From the NCBI GenBank assembly GCA_023375675.1, contig JALQBC010000045.1:216852-280851 (forward strand): a stretch of DNA of 64,000 bases, read 5' to 3'. Both the position numbers and the translations under genes were made by a program. Shown piece after piece: positions 24,601-36,430 of this stretch (position 1 is the first letter of the stretch; every line of letters starts with the position of its first letter). The notes under the pieces were generated by a model, which saw nothing but the letters and a program-made list of their open reading frames with translations, was not told the origin of the DNA and did not search any database. Source of the stretch: Cytospora piceicola. Lineage: Eukaryota; Ascomycota; Sordariomycetes; Diaporthales; Cytosporaceae.

Positions 24601-27600
24601 AAAGCAGTTGATTTGCAAGCCTTTGAGAGGACTGTGACGGGCGTATCACGGTCCAACAAGCTGGTGGTTGATCTGCCATCATACCAATGGGACCATGGTA
24701 GAATACACTGGAGTGAATCGCGCAGATCTAAGAAGATTCGTGGGCGCAAACAGGCCCCCCATGAGTTGCTCGGCGTCCTAGCTCCGGATTCTAACAGCCA
24801 CGACATGCGTTGGTCGAATGTCCTCAAGGTGTCTGAGATCCCGTGGCTGGAAGGTCACCAGTTGCAAGGCTTAGTCGTCTTCCCTGCCGCAGGTTATGTT
24901 GCTATGGCTATTGAAGCAAGCCGCCACCTTGCTGGTGACAAGACTGTGCTGCTTTTCGAGATCCAAGACCTATCTATCCCGCGGGCAATTACTTTTGAAG
25001 AGGAAGATGCATCCGGCGTCGAGACTCTCGCTACACTGACGACGATAGAGCACCGCCTCGACCACACCATCACGGCCGATTTCTCGATATATTCGGCCCC
25101 CAACGTCAGCACTGGGTCAGAACACGACCTGGAACTCGTTGCGAGCGCGACCGTAATGATCTCGCTCGGCAACCCGGACCCTACAGCCCTACCTTGCACC
25201 GCCACGACAGAAGACTACAACATGACCGAAGTCGATCCCAACCGTGTCTATGCCACATTTTCCAAATTGGGCTACGGATACACTGGCCCGTTTAGAGGAC
25301 TGTCGTCGACGAAGCGGAGGCTCAACCAGGCTTCTGCCCTGGTGGATACGTATACCTACTCGGATGACGAGTCTACTTTCTATCTTGTGCATCCGAGCAT
25401 GCTCGATGTTGCCATACAGTCGGCGATGCTCGCGTACTCGTCCCCAGGGGACGAACGTCTCTGGTCTCTCCACGTCCCAACAAATATCCGCACAATCCGA
25501 GTCAATCCTGAGGTCTGCAATTCACTGCCAGTCTCCGGCTCCCGAGTACCGATTTTCACCACACTCGATGGTGACTTGGACCCGTTCTCGGCGACCATTG
25601 ACATCTTCAGCGAAGATGGTCAGCAAGGCATGATCCAGGTTGAAGACTTGACTCTTAAACCTTTTGCCCCTGCTACCGAGGCTGAGGACCGCTGGGTATA
25701 CTCATCCACCAAGCTCGACGTTGCGGCACCAGACGCGTCGTCTCTCGTGGACTCGAACTTGGACCGCCCGTCTGCGGACGAAGCAGAAGTGGCAACCGCT
25801 TGTGAAAGGATCTCGTATTACTATTTGCGCAGTTGGAAGTCGGCACTAACCGATGAGGAGTGGGCGAATTGCTCCCAACCGCACTATCTACATCTCCGCG
25901 ACTTCATCGACCGCACGCTTTCCCGCGCGTCCAGTGGACAGCAACCGACCCTGAGGCGGGAATGGGCCAGCGACAGCGACCAGGACATCAAGCTGTTGAT
26001 ATCCAGGTACTCGAGCGAGCCTACCGTCAGATTACTCTCGGCAGTTGGAGAGAACACTCCCGCCGCATTGCGTGGCCAGACGACGATACTGGAGCATATG
26101 GAATCTGATGGTCTGCTGAGAGACTACCACAGCAAGGGTCTCGGTATTGAAAAGTACCATACTCTCTTGGCGGGCTTCATGAGGCAAATAACTCACAGAT
26201 ACCCGCACGCCAGTGTCCTTGAAATAGGTGAGAGGTGTCGTCCAACCGCACTGATTAGTGAGGTGTGCCCCTTGCAGTCCTGCCCGGAGGCTGACATTTA
26301 TTATCAGGTTCTGGAGCGGTCGAAGCCACCAAATCGATCTGCCAGGCTATTGCGAGCCGTGGCGGTGCCATACCCTCCTACACCTATACTGACCCTTCTC
26401 CAGACGCTCTCAAGAAGTCGGCCGAATTTCTCAAAGCCTACAGCAATGATATGAGGTTCAAGGCCTTCGACGTGGAGCAGGCACCAGCTGCCCAGGGACA
26501 TGAGCCACATTCATACGACGTTGTCGTCGCCTGCAATGTTCTGCACGCCACAGCCTCGCTTCAGAGGACATTAGAAAATATCCGACAGCTTCTCAAGCCC
26601 GGAGGGTACCTTGTCTTCCTCGAGCAGACCGACAACGCTCCTGTTCGGTTTACAACCATTATGGGCGGTCTTCCTGCCTGGTGGTCAGGTGTGCATGACG
26701 GCCGCAAGTACGCACCTACGACGACGCCGGGGGACTGGCATTCCGCCCTACGCAAGGCTGGATTTGGGGGTATCGATGCCATCACTCCTAAGATGGACGG
26801 CTCCACCTCAGCCTGGCCGTTCTCCGTCATGGCTGCACAGGCTATTGACGACCAAGTGGGCTTCCTGCGACGGCCACTTTCTTCGTCTTCGTCCCACGTT
26901 TTTATTGACAGCCTAGTCATTCTTGGCACCGGAAGCCTGGAGAGCTGTCGTATCGCCGAAGAGCTATCGGACAGTCTTGGGCGCTTCTGCGGCAACGTCA
27001 CCATTCTCAATGGCCTGCCAACCGAGACCGATGCGCTGACCTTACATCCTATCAGCACCTTCGTCAATCTTGTCGATCTTGACTCTCCCATCTTCAAAGC
27101 CATGACAAAGGACAAGATGGAGGGCCTGAAGCGGATTTTTGAACTGGCAAGACACATCATGTGGGTTACTCGGGGCGTCCACCTGGGTGAAGAGCCGTAC
27201 CATGCGGCAAGTCTTGCATTCTGCCGCTCCCTCAGCAACGAGGCAACACATGTCAGCGTGAACGTCCTTGACATTTCTGACATGGACGACAACGTATCAA
27301 AGGTCGTCGCTGAGCAGCTTCTGCGGCAGTGTGCGCTCGAAGAGTGGGACCCGGAGCATCTCATGTGGTCCAAGGAACCCGAGACGATCCTGCATAATGG
27401 GAAGCTTTTGCTCCCACGCATCCTACCGAGCATCGATCAGAATGCTAGACTGAACGCTTCCAGGCGTGTCATCACCAAGAAGGTGCCAGTGTCGACGTCG
27501 AGCTTCTCAATCATTTCGGAGCGTGCCGCCTCGCTACCTTGTCTGGTGGAAGACACCATTTCACCCCGGACACGCAAACACCAGCAAGCATCACTGGTCA

Positions 27601-30600
27601 GGGTGGAATCCTCTAGTTTGATGGCGCTTCATGTAAAGCCCGATGCCTTTCTGTTCATAGCGATCGGCAAGACCGACTTCGCAGGCAGCCCAGTTGTCGT
27701 TGCGTCGACGACTAATTCTCTCACTACGGCACCTGTTGCATCTTTTCCAGTACCAGATGCGGGATCCGCCATTGGTGTTGACAGCCTACTAGTCGCCATC
27801 ACAAGCGAGCTCCTTGCTGCATCACTGATTCAGAGCGTACCTCCGGGGAGCAGCATACTGGTCCACTGCTCGCACAAGGATCGTGTCTTTGCCGGAGCCC
27901 TTTTGCGGCGGGGTGCTGCCAAAGGTGTCCGTGTCAGTTTCTCATGCGCCGCTGAAGATACGGAAAATCTGGACCCATCGTGGATCAGGTTGGGCTCTCG
28001 CGTAACCAGGCATGTTGTGCGACAAACGCTGCTTCCAGTGCAGCCCACACACTTCCTGGATTTGACCACGCATCCGCAGTCTGGCGTTGTTCATCCCACT
28101 ACGAGCGTCGTTAGCCTCAAAGTCGAGAAGGTCCTACCCATTGGATGCAAGCGCATGGACCTGTCTGACCTCTCCCAACGTCGAGCCTCCCTCCCGCGGT
28201 CTTTCGATCGAGAAGCACTGATAAGTGAGCTCCAGGCTGCCGTTTCTGGCGCCGAGACGACAATAGCTGCGGCTTCCAGCACTCATCAGGATCACTTCAG
28301 AGATGTAGTCCTCCACATTGACCAGATCTACGACCGCTCTGCACCTCAGCATACTACAAGTATCGTTCACTGGCCGGTGGATGGAGAGGTTGAAGTGGAG
28401 GTGCGCCCCTTGGATGGCCAGAACTTGTTCTCCAAGGAAAAGACCTATGTTCTCTTTGGTCTCAGTGGTCAGGTCGGGCAGTCGCTTTGTGAGTGGATGG
28501 TTAACAATGGAGCAGGGTGCGTGTGCTTGACAAGTCGTCACCCCAATGTTGACCAAGGATGGCTCGAGGCTATCCAGAGCACCAAAGCAACCGTTAAGGT
28601 CTTAGCAGCCGATGTTACCGATAGGAGGAGTCTGGATGGTGTCCTAAAAGCTATCAGGGAAACCTGTCCCCCGATCGCTGGTGTGGCCAACGGAGCCAAC
28701 GTCCTCAGCGATGCACCATTCGATGGGATGTCTACCGAGATGATGCTGCAGGCACTTGGCCCGAAGATTGACGGCTCATACAACCTGGATCAAGCTTTCT
28801 ACAGCGACGACCTCGACTTCTTTGTGCTCTTCTCGTCTATATCATGTGTTATTGGGACCTCCGGTCAGTCTAATTACGTGGCAGCCAATGGGTATCTCAA
28901 TGGCCTGGCCAGGCAAAGACGGAGACGTGGCCTGGCTGCCTCTGCATTTGACATCGGCCTGATCCTTGGTATTGGCCTCGCCGAGGTTGCGGGCCAACAG
29001 GTTGTCGACTCTTTGCGGAAGTATGGCATAACGCCACTCTCGGAACCAGATGTCAGGCTAGCTTTCGCAGAGAGTATCCAGGCCGGTTATACCAACCCGA
29101 GCGACCAGGAAAGGGGAGCTCTGCCTACCGCCGTGATGACGAGCGGTCTCCGCACCATCACTACCGACGAGGTCGACATGGTATGGTATAACAACCCTAT
29201 ATTCTCGCATCTTGTCATAGACACCAAGGGTGCAGACGGTGCGGGAGACCAGTCCAGGAGCAAAACTGCCGCCTTGCCTATCAAAGACCAGATTGCCGGA
29301 GCGTCAAGCAAGGAGGCAGCCTTGGAGGCATTGAAAGGTAAGCCCAAATATCTATTGGGATCAACCTCACAAGCTAACATGGAACTCAGAATCTTTCTCG
29401 GCAAAGCTCCGGGTCGTGCTACAAAGCGCCGATCAGGAGATCTCTCGCGATGCTCCCCTTGTCGAGCTTGGAATAGATTCACTTGTTGCTGTCGAGGCGC
29501 GGTCCTGGTTCTTGAAGGCGCTCAAGGTTGACATACCGGTGCTCAAGCTGGTCGGCGGGTCCTCACTCGATGAGATCTGTGAAATGGCCATGAAGAAACT
29601 GCCCGCGGACCTTGTTGCCCAGATTGGAAGCGGTCATGCCGATACCACGTCGCCGAAGCACGTCGTGCCCCCGACGCAATCGAAGCTTCCCTCCACGCCT
29701 ACACATGCGGATACGGGGGGTTCGAGTTCTACATCTGAGCATGAGAATGCGACTACAGGTCTACAAACTCCGCCGACTGTTGACACACCGGCGTCTGTAA
29801 TAACGCCGCAAACGTCCTCGTTCGCCTTGCGAACTCCGCCCAAGGACGATGCGGCCGCGAGAACATTTTCCAGAAGTGAGCCCATTTCGGTGGGTCAATC
29901 TCGATTCTGGTTTCTCCGGCTCCTGGTCGAAGATCCGACGACATTCAATGTAGCTCTGAGCTTCCGCATGACGGGTCATGTGCGCGTCGGCGACCTGGAG
30001 AGAGCTATTCGTGTCGTGACTGCTAGACACGAGTCCCTGCGCACATGCTTTATTGCAGACGAACACGAGGCAGACGAGGCATCCCAGAAGGTCACAGCAC
30101 GCTCCGCTATTAAGCTGGAGCGCAAGTCGGTCAGCTCGGTGGAAGAAGTTGCCAAGGAATACACGCAGCTGCGGGCGCATGAGTTTGACCTCGCAAGTGG
30201 CCCGTTGCTACGGTTGATGCTCTTGACGCTGTCGCCGACATCCCATTACCTCCTGGTCAACTATCACCACATAATCATGGATATGGCCAGCTTCCAGATC
30301 TTTACCTCGGAACTGGAAAAGGTGTATAACGGGCAATCGCTAGGCTTGCCACCCCGGCAGTACCCAGATTTCTCGGTTGCTCAACGCCAGGCGCTCGAGG
30401 ATGGTCAACTGAGCGATGAGCTTGAGTACTGGCGTGGGATATTTCCAGCCGACGACCAGCCACCTGTCCTTCCGCTGCTTCCTATGGCTCGGTCGAGCTC
30501 CAGGATGGCCATGACCGACTATGCTGTTCACCAGGTGAGCACCCGCCTGGAGCCGGCCTTAGCTGCACAGATTAAGGCCATGTCTAAGGCACAGCGATGC

Positions 30601-33600
30601 ACGCCCTTCCACTTCTACTTAGCTGCATTCAAGTCGATGCTGTTCTCTTTTACAGACGCCCAGGATCTGACCATTGGTATTGCCGATGCCAATCGCAACG
30701 ACATCGACGTTATGGGCAGCATCGGATTCTTCCTCAACCTACTCACTTTGCGCTTCCGTCGCCAGCCACAACAGAGCTTTGCGGATGCCATGATCGAAGC
30801 CCGCACCACGGCCTACGGAGCGCTGGAGAACTCCCGTCTACCCTTTGATGTGCTCCTCAAAGAACTCAATGTCGCGCGTTCTTCATCGTACAGTCCCCTT
30901 TTCCAGGCATTCTTCGACTACCGCCAACAGACTAGCGACAGGCAGACTTGGTGTAATTGTCAGTTCGACCTCGAAGAGATGCATCCGGGGAGGACTGCAT
31001 ACGACATATCGCTCGATGTGGCCGATCTCGGCTCGGATGTCCATGTCACGCTTCGGGTGCAAAAGGGCCTCTACGATTTGACGGCGGCGGATCTACTGAT
31101 GGAGACATACACGCACTTTATCCAGACCCTCGCGCAGAATGTGACGCTCTCTGGGGAAGAAACACCTCTCTTCAGCGAGAAGCAACTCTCCCATGCCGTA
31201 AAAGTCGGTCTAGGCCCTGACCTTGTTTCAGATTGGCCGGCGACGCTGCCCCATCGGATCGATCAGGTCGCACAGGAAAATCCTGACAAGACAGCGCTCG
31301 TTGATGGCCATGGCAGCAGTCTTACATACAAGGCCGTGATCGAGCGAGTTGAGGCGATTGCCGAGGCGTTGTCCAAGGATGCGGTCGGCCGCACCTCTCG
31401 CGTGCTCGTGTTCCAGCAAGCTACGGCTGACTGGATATGCTCAATGCTTGCCATCATGCGCATCGGAGGCGTCTATGTGCCGTTGGACCTCCGCAATCCC
31501 ATGTCACGCCTGGCAGCACAAGCAGACCACTGCGAGCCAAGTGCCGTCCTGGTCGATGATGAGACCATTGCCGATTCCCCCCAGCTTAACGTCGCTACTA
31601 TCATAAACGTTTCACATGTCGCACATGCGCCCTTGGCTCGCGTCCCGAACATTGCGCAACCAGATGCGGCCGCGGCCATCCTTTACACCAGCGGGTCCAC
31701 GGGCAAACCTAAGGGTATCATTATTCGACACTCGGGCATCCGAAACGAGATGGAAGGGTATACAAAGACTTACAAGCTGGGGGCTGAGCGTGTCTTGCAG
31801 CAGAGTGCCTTTACCTTTGACTTTTCCGTGGATCAAATCTTCACAGGACTCGTCAACGGTGGCATGGTCTACGTGGTTCCTTGGAGCAAACGTGGTGATC
31901 CGCTCTCTATCACGGAAATCATGCTGGAGCAGTCCATCACGTACACCAAGGTCACGCCCTCGGAATATTCCATGTGGATCCAGTACGGTGGTGAGAACCT
32001 CCGTCAGGCAACCAATTGGCGTTTTGCCTTTGGTGGTGGCGAGCCCTTGACCAAGACTGTCCTGCGACATTTTGCTGGTCTCGGCCTTGGGCAGCTACGG
32101 TTGCACAACTCGTATGGGCCAGCCGAGATATCCATTGCGTCGCACAAGGGGCCGATCGACTACCGCAGGGAGAGTTTGGAGCATCCGCCCGAGGAAGACG
32201 GGCCTGTGCCATGTGGCTTTTCTTTGCCCAACTACGCGACCTACATCTTGGACGAGAACATCAAGCCGCTTCCTGTGGGCATGCCAGGGGAGGTGGTGAT
32301 TGGTGGAGCCGGTGTCTCCTTCGGCTACCTGGCCAACCCGGAACTCACAGCTCGCGTCTTTGTGCCGAACCCTTATGCGACTCCTTGGCATGTTGCGAAC
32401 GGCTGGACGCAAATGCATCGTACGGGGGATATAGGACACCTGCAAGAGGACGGATCCTTGGTATTCCGAAACCGTATTGCAGGCGACACGCAGGTTAAGC
32501 TGCGAGGCCTTCGCATCGACCTGCGCGATGTGGAGAATAACATCATCTCGAGGGCAGGGGGTGTGCTGAAAGAAGCTATTGTCACACTCCGTGGAGGCGA
32601 TCCTGACTATCTTGTCGCCCATGTGGTCTTCTCGGCGCAGAGCGATGTCGACGACAAAGATGCTTTCCTGGAACACCTGCTCAGCCATCTTCCGATACCT
32701 CAGTACATGGTACCCGTGCTTGCGGTCCCGCTGGACAGACTTCCGCTCACCAACCATTCCAAAGTAGACCGGAAGGCCATCAAGGAATTGGCCCTGCCCC
32801 AGCGTGCCACACCGGTCGATGATACTGATGACGACGCCACAGCAGTGACCGATACCATGGCTCACCTACGACAGGTGTGGCGGCAGCTTCTTCCTGAAAG
32901 CGAAAGGCTTGGGCTTGCTATGACCCCTTCTACTAGTTTCTTCCAAGTCGGCGGCAACTCCCTGCTGGTCGTGCGGCTTCAGTCGCGGGTCCGCCAAGTC
33001 TTCAACGTTGCGGTTCGCCTGGTCGACCTCCTCACTGCAAATACGCTCGGCGACATGGCGCGCAAGATTGAAGAAAGCCCCAGTGTCGGCCACATCAACT
33101 GGGGATCGGAAACGGCGCCGCCGTCACTCCCCAACTTCCTCACGGGCCTTGAGGCAAGGGAGGAGATGGGAACAAGGACTGTCTTGATCACTGGTGCCAC
33201 GGGTAACCTTGCAAAGCACCTGTTCCCGTTGCTGTCAGCGGATCCGCAGGTGGGCAAGATACATTGCGTCGCCGTAAGGGACAAGGCGCGGGAGGTAATC
33301 CCCTTCGCCGACGACATCAAGGTGGTCTCCCATGCCGGCGACTTGTCCCTCCCGCTGCTAGGGCTCAGTGAGGGTGAATTCCGCGACCTGGCCGGCCAGG
33401 TAGACGTGGTCTTGCACCTGGGCGCCGTGCGTGCATTCTGGGACACTTACCATATGCTGCGTCCCACCAATGTCGACCCGATCAAGGAACTGATCAAGCT
33501 GGCTGCCCCGCGACGCATCCCCATCCACTTTGTCTCGACCTCGAGCGTCCTGCCGCGGGAGGAAGTCCATCTCGCAGGACCTGCATCTTCAGCTGTTGCA

Positions 33601-34176
33601 CACGAACCCCCTTCCGACGGCTCCGACGGCTACGTCGCAACCAAATGGGCCAGCGAGCGCCTCCTGGAGCGGTCTGCCGCAGACCCTGCACTCGCAGTGC
33701 CTTCCTTTGTCTACCGCCTCCTCCCGTCGTCATCGGCCCAGACACAGACAGAGCAATCGAAACAGCAGGTCCTGGACGAGTTTATGCGCTGCATCGAGCT
33801 GGCAGGCGCAGTGCCCGACTCCACGGGCTGGGAGGGTCGGATTGACTTGATCCCGGCCGAGCTGGTAGCCAGGTGGCTATGCGAATCCGTGCTGGGGTCG
33901 GAGCCGAGCAGCCACGAGCTGGCAGGTACCGAGGTGGCCACGAACACAAGGTTCTCTCACTACGAAAGCCCCATCACAATCGAGGTGGACGAGCTCATGG
34001 CACATGTGGAGCTCGTGTTAGGACAAGAAGGGCACGAGGAGGGAAAGCGGCGGTTTGCCTCGCTGCCCCTTCTCAAGTGGATGGGCCGGATCAAGGCGCT
34101 TGGGTTTGGTTACATATTGGCGTCTCAGGACGCCACGGTGCGTAGTAGCGTGGGAAAGCTGACGTCGCGGCGTTGA
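21624..34176 (+). CDS. Hybrid highly reducing PKS-NRPS (KS-AT-DH-MT-KR-ACP-C-A-T-R)
   Basis: Five exons: 21624-22023, 22222-23115, 23195-26227, 26308-29337 and 29390-34176, about 4047 aa. The start ATG sits in CACCATGAAC, just before the KS core [17 protein letters not shown] has C182 (TACSSS), H322 and H364. AT has GHSSGE (S655). DH has H986 in HxxxGxxxxP and a DxxxQ partner. The C-MT motif reads [10 protein letters not shown], where EIGAGTGGAT is usual. There is no ER nucleotide motif. KR has GLSGQVG and Y2299. ACP has LGIDSL (S2483). C has HHIIMD (2745-2750). A has [11 protein letters not shown] and SYGPAE. T has GGNSL (S3643). The terminal SDR-like domain has TGATGNLA and Y3867/K3871. The enzyme makes an unsaturated polyketide amide of one amino acid. 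Release is either reductive or by Dieckmann cyclisation; the sequence does not decide which. Confidence 0.95.
22024..22221 (+). other. Intron 1 of the PKS-NRPS (unusually long)
   Basis: Donor GTAAGT at 22024 and acceptor CATAG ending at 22221. Joining these restores the KS reading ([15 protein letters not shown]) in frame. At 198 bases it is longer than the other three introns (52-80). An alternative acceptor at 22079 would run into a stop within about 30 codons. Confidence 0.8.
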
Positions 34177-34741
34177 TGTGAGGGGGCTGTGTGATAGATA
34201 TCACGATTTCCTAGGATAAAAAATGAGAATGAGGACGAATATCGAACGGTCAGCAACCTCGGGAACCTCTTCTTACAGAGAGTGTGTACCATAAAGTGCC
34301 CAGGTGCCTCACAATGGGCCTCATCAATATGAGACGTTCTGTGGCATCTCCTTCCACCACATGGCTCTGCTGCTCGGTCCTCAGCCTCCACACCCGTCAT
34401 TGATACCTGACGCAAGATAGGGTACCCGAAGTGCTGCGGAGGATACTCCAGTGAAGTGGCTAAGTACTTAGCACCAAAAAACTATTATCGAACTGATGGA
34501 GTGCTGCTATCCCCCGTGTTAATCGAGCGCTGTGGGTATTCATCGGGCTACAAAGAAGTCTGGAAGTCTCTAGTAACACGACCCCAGCAGAGAGATGGCA
34601 CTAGAGACGAAATTATGAGCTTGGATAGTGAGGGCACATGTGCAAAGATATTTCAGCGAGTTCTAATTCAACCTATAGACCGTCCTTTCTGTTCAGCCCC
34701 GAATACAACCAAACGAAACGGCTCATCACGCATCTCCGTCA
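34177..34741. other. Tail-to-tail spacer, PKS-NRPS / 2OG oxygenase
   Basis: 565 bases between two converging 3' ends. No gene or motif seen beyond presumed 3' untranslated sequence. Confidence 0.5.
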
Positions 34742-35786
34742 TCACGCTGCTCCAACCTCAGCCATGAATTCCTTGCTGAAAGAGTACTGGTTGCGAAATC
34801 GCTTGGCCAGCAGCTGGCCGACCGTCTCCTTGATCGGATCATCAGGCTTGAGCGGGTTGGTGGCATGGACATCACCGTGCCAGAAGGTGGCGCACGACAT
34901 CCTCTCGCCGTCGGCCTTGTTTATGACCCTGTGCCTGGCGCTCTTGTAGGCACCCCCGGACCAGCGCTGGACCATGTCCCCGCAGTTGATGACATAGACG
35001 TCCTCGAGGGCGGGCACGTCGATCCACTCCTCGCGGCCGTCATGCCAGACCTCGAGCCCGTCTTTGCCCGGCTGCTGGAACAGGATGGTGACGCCGCCAA
35101 AGTCGGTGTGGGCGCCGATGCCGAACTGGCCCGCCGCTGCCTGGCTCGCGGGCGGGTACCGGATCATCTTCATGGGCACGATGGGCCGCCGGGCGAAGCG
35201 GTCGACGAGCGAGAGGGGCTGGCCGAGGCCCTCGAGCAGGACAGACCAGATGGTCTTGCCGAGCTCGCTGGTCTGTTGGTAGTAGGACCAGACGGGCCCG
35301 CGAAAGTCGGCGTCGGGGAGGTTTGGCCACACGTTTGGGCCGTAGAAGCCCGAGAGCTCCACGACGGGGTCCTCGCGGCCGACGAAGAAGCACTTTTCGA
35401 GGGGTTGAATTATATGGTGAGCTTGACCGCGGCATGACATGTGGAATGAGTAGTACATGTTACGGGTTGCATACCTCTTTGGCGTCGGGGAGGGCGTCTC
35501 CCTCACGGTGCGACATGCCAGATGCCTCGTACCCTCGGCGGCAGGGGTTGTCGAGAAACGACAATCCCAGCTTCTCCTCCATAGGCAGGCTAAAGACGTT
35601 GTCCATACACCGGAGTAGATCCCGCTGCAGGCTCAGGGGTATTCCGTGGCCCTTGACCTGGAAGAAGCCATATTGGCGGGCTGCATCGCGCACCTGGTCA
35701 ATGACCCGCTGCTTGTCCTCTTGGGACTTCGGGGCGAGGTAGCCGCTCAGGTCGATAATTGGCAGCGCGACATCGGCTGGCGACAT
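34742..35786 (-). CDS. 2-oxoglutarate/Fe(II)-dependent oxygenase
   Basis: Two exons, 35786-35475 and 35392-34742, about 320 aa, the usual size. The N-terminal DIOX_N region starts MSPADVALPIIDLSGYL and continues with YGFFQVKGHGIP. The catalytic domain has the iron triad HTD (in GIGAHTDFGGVTILFQ) and the distal His in SARHRVIN, followed by GERMSCATFW with the 2-oxoglutarate-binding Arg-x-Ser. It belongs to the isopenicillin N synthase-like group common in fungal clusters. It would hydroxylate, desaturate, epoxidise or rearrange the PKS-NRPS scaffold in the cytosol. It converges on the PKS-NRPS and diverges from the FAD monooxygenase, sharing with it a promoter that carries the cluster motif. 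The second-exon acceptor (GAAAAG) is weak but restores the family reading. Confidence 0.92.
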
Positions 35787-36430
35787 TTTCGAAGGCTTCT
35801 GTTTGTTTTCTAAGGTGTTTGAGGGGGTTCAACGTGTTTGACTGAGGAGGAGCAGAGCGATAAGATATTTCCTGGTCCGGTGTTGTAGGAAAAACACAGC
35901 CAAGTGTGGATGAAAACTATATTACCAAGGTAAACTCTACTACTGACCTATCCGGACTCCTACATGACTGCATAGTATCGTGATGCGGTACCCGAATTAT
36001 TCGGATGCCTAGATAATTACCAGAGACACCGAAGTCAACACTTCGGCGACTTTATGCAAACTTAGGCTCGAATTACACTCGGCGCCTTTTGACAAGCAGA
36101 ACTTCGACATATCCGGTGTCACTTCTCCGCTTGATACCTCACCCAAGCCGCATCAATGTCAAGCACACCATAGTAGCACCATCGGTGCTGTCCTCGCGGT
36201 GGTAGTTCCGTATACTCACATGATTTACGGATCCCAGTTCGTGAACCACCGCCCAGCAGCGGTGTCAATGGCTTGGCTGCTGTATTATTAACTTGATCAC
36301 TCGGAGTACCATATCTGCTGTCTCGAGGTCATCTTATATGAGATAGACACATACAGTCAGTCAGTCTTAGGAACTACAACAGACGATTCTTTTTGTCTAT
36401 CAACTAGCGCGAACTTACATTCACGACACG
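35787..36430. promoter_or_regulatory. Divergent promoter, 2OG oxygenase / FAD monooxygenase
   Basis: A 644-base region between divergent starts. It contains the cluster motif at 36043-36053. An ACCGAAGTC segment just before it (36029-36037) partly mirrors the motif, so a short inverted arrangement is possible. Confidence 0.6.
36043..36053 (+). promoter_or_regulatory. Cluster promoter motif TCGGCGACTTT, copy 2
   Basis: Ten of eleven bases match the other three copies. It is preceded by CT, as are the copies at 46013 and 58013. Confidence 0.6.
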
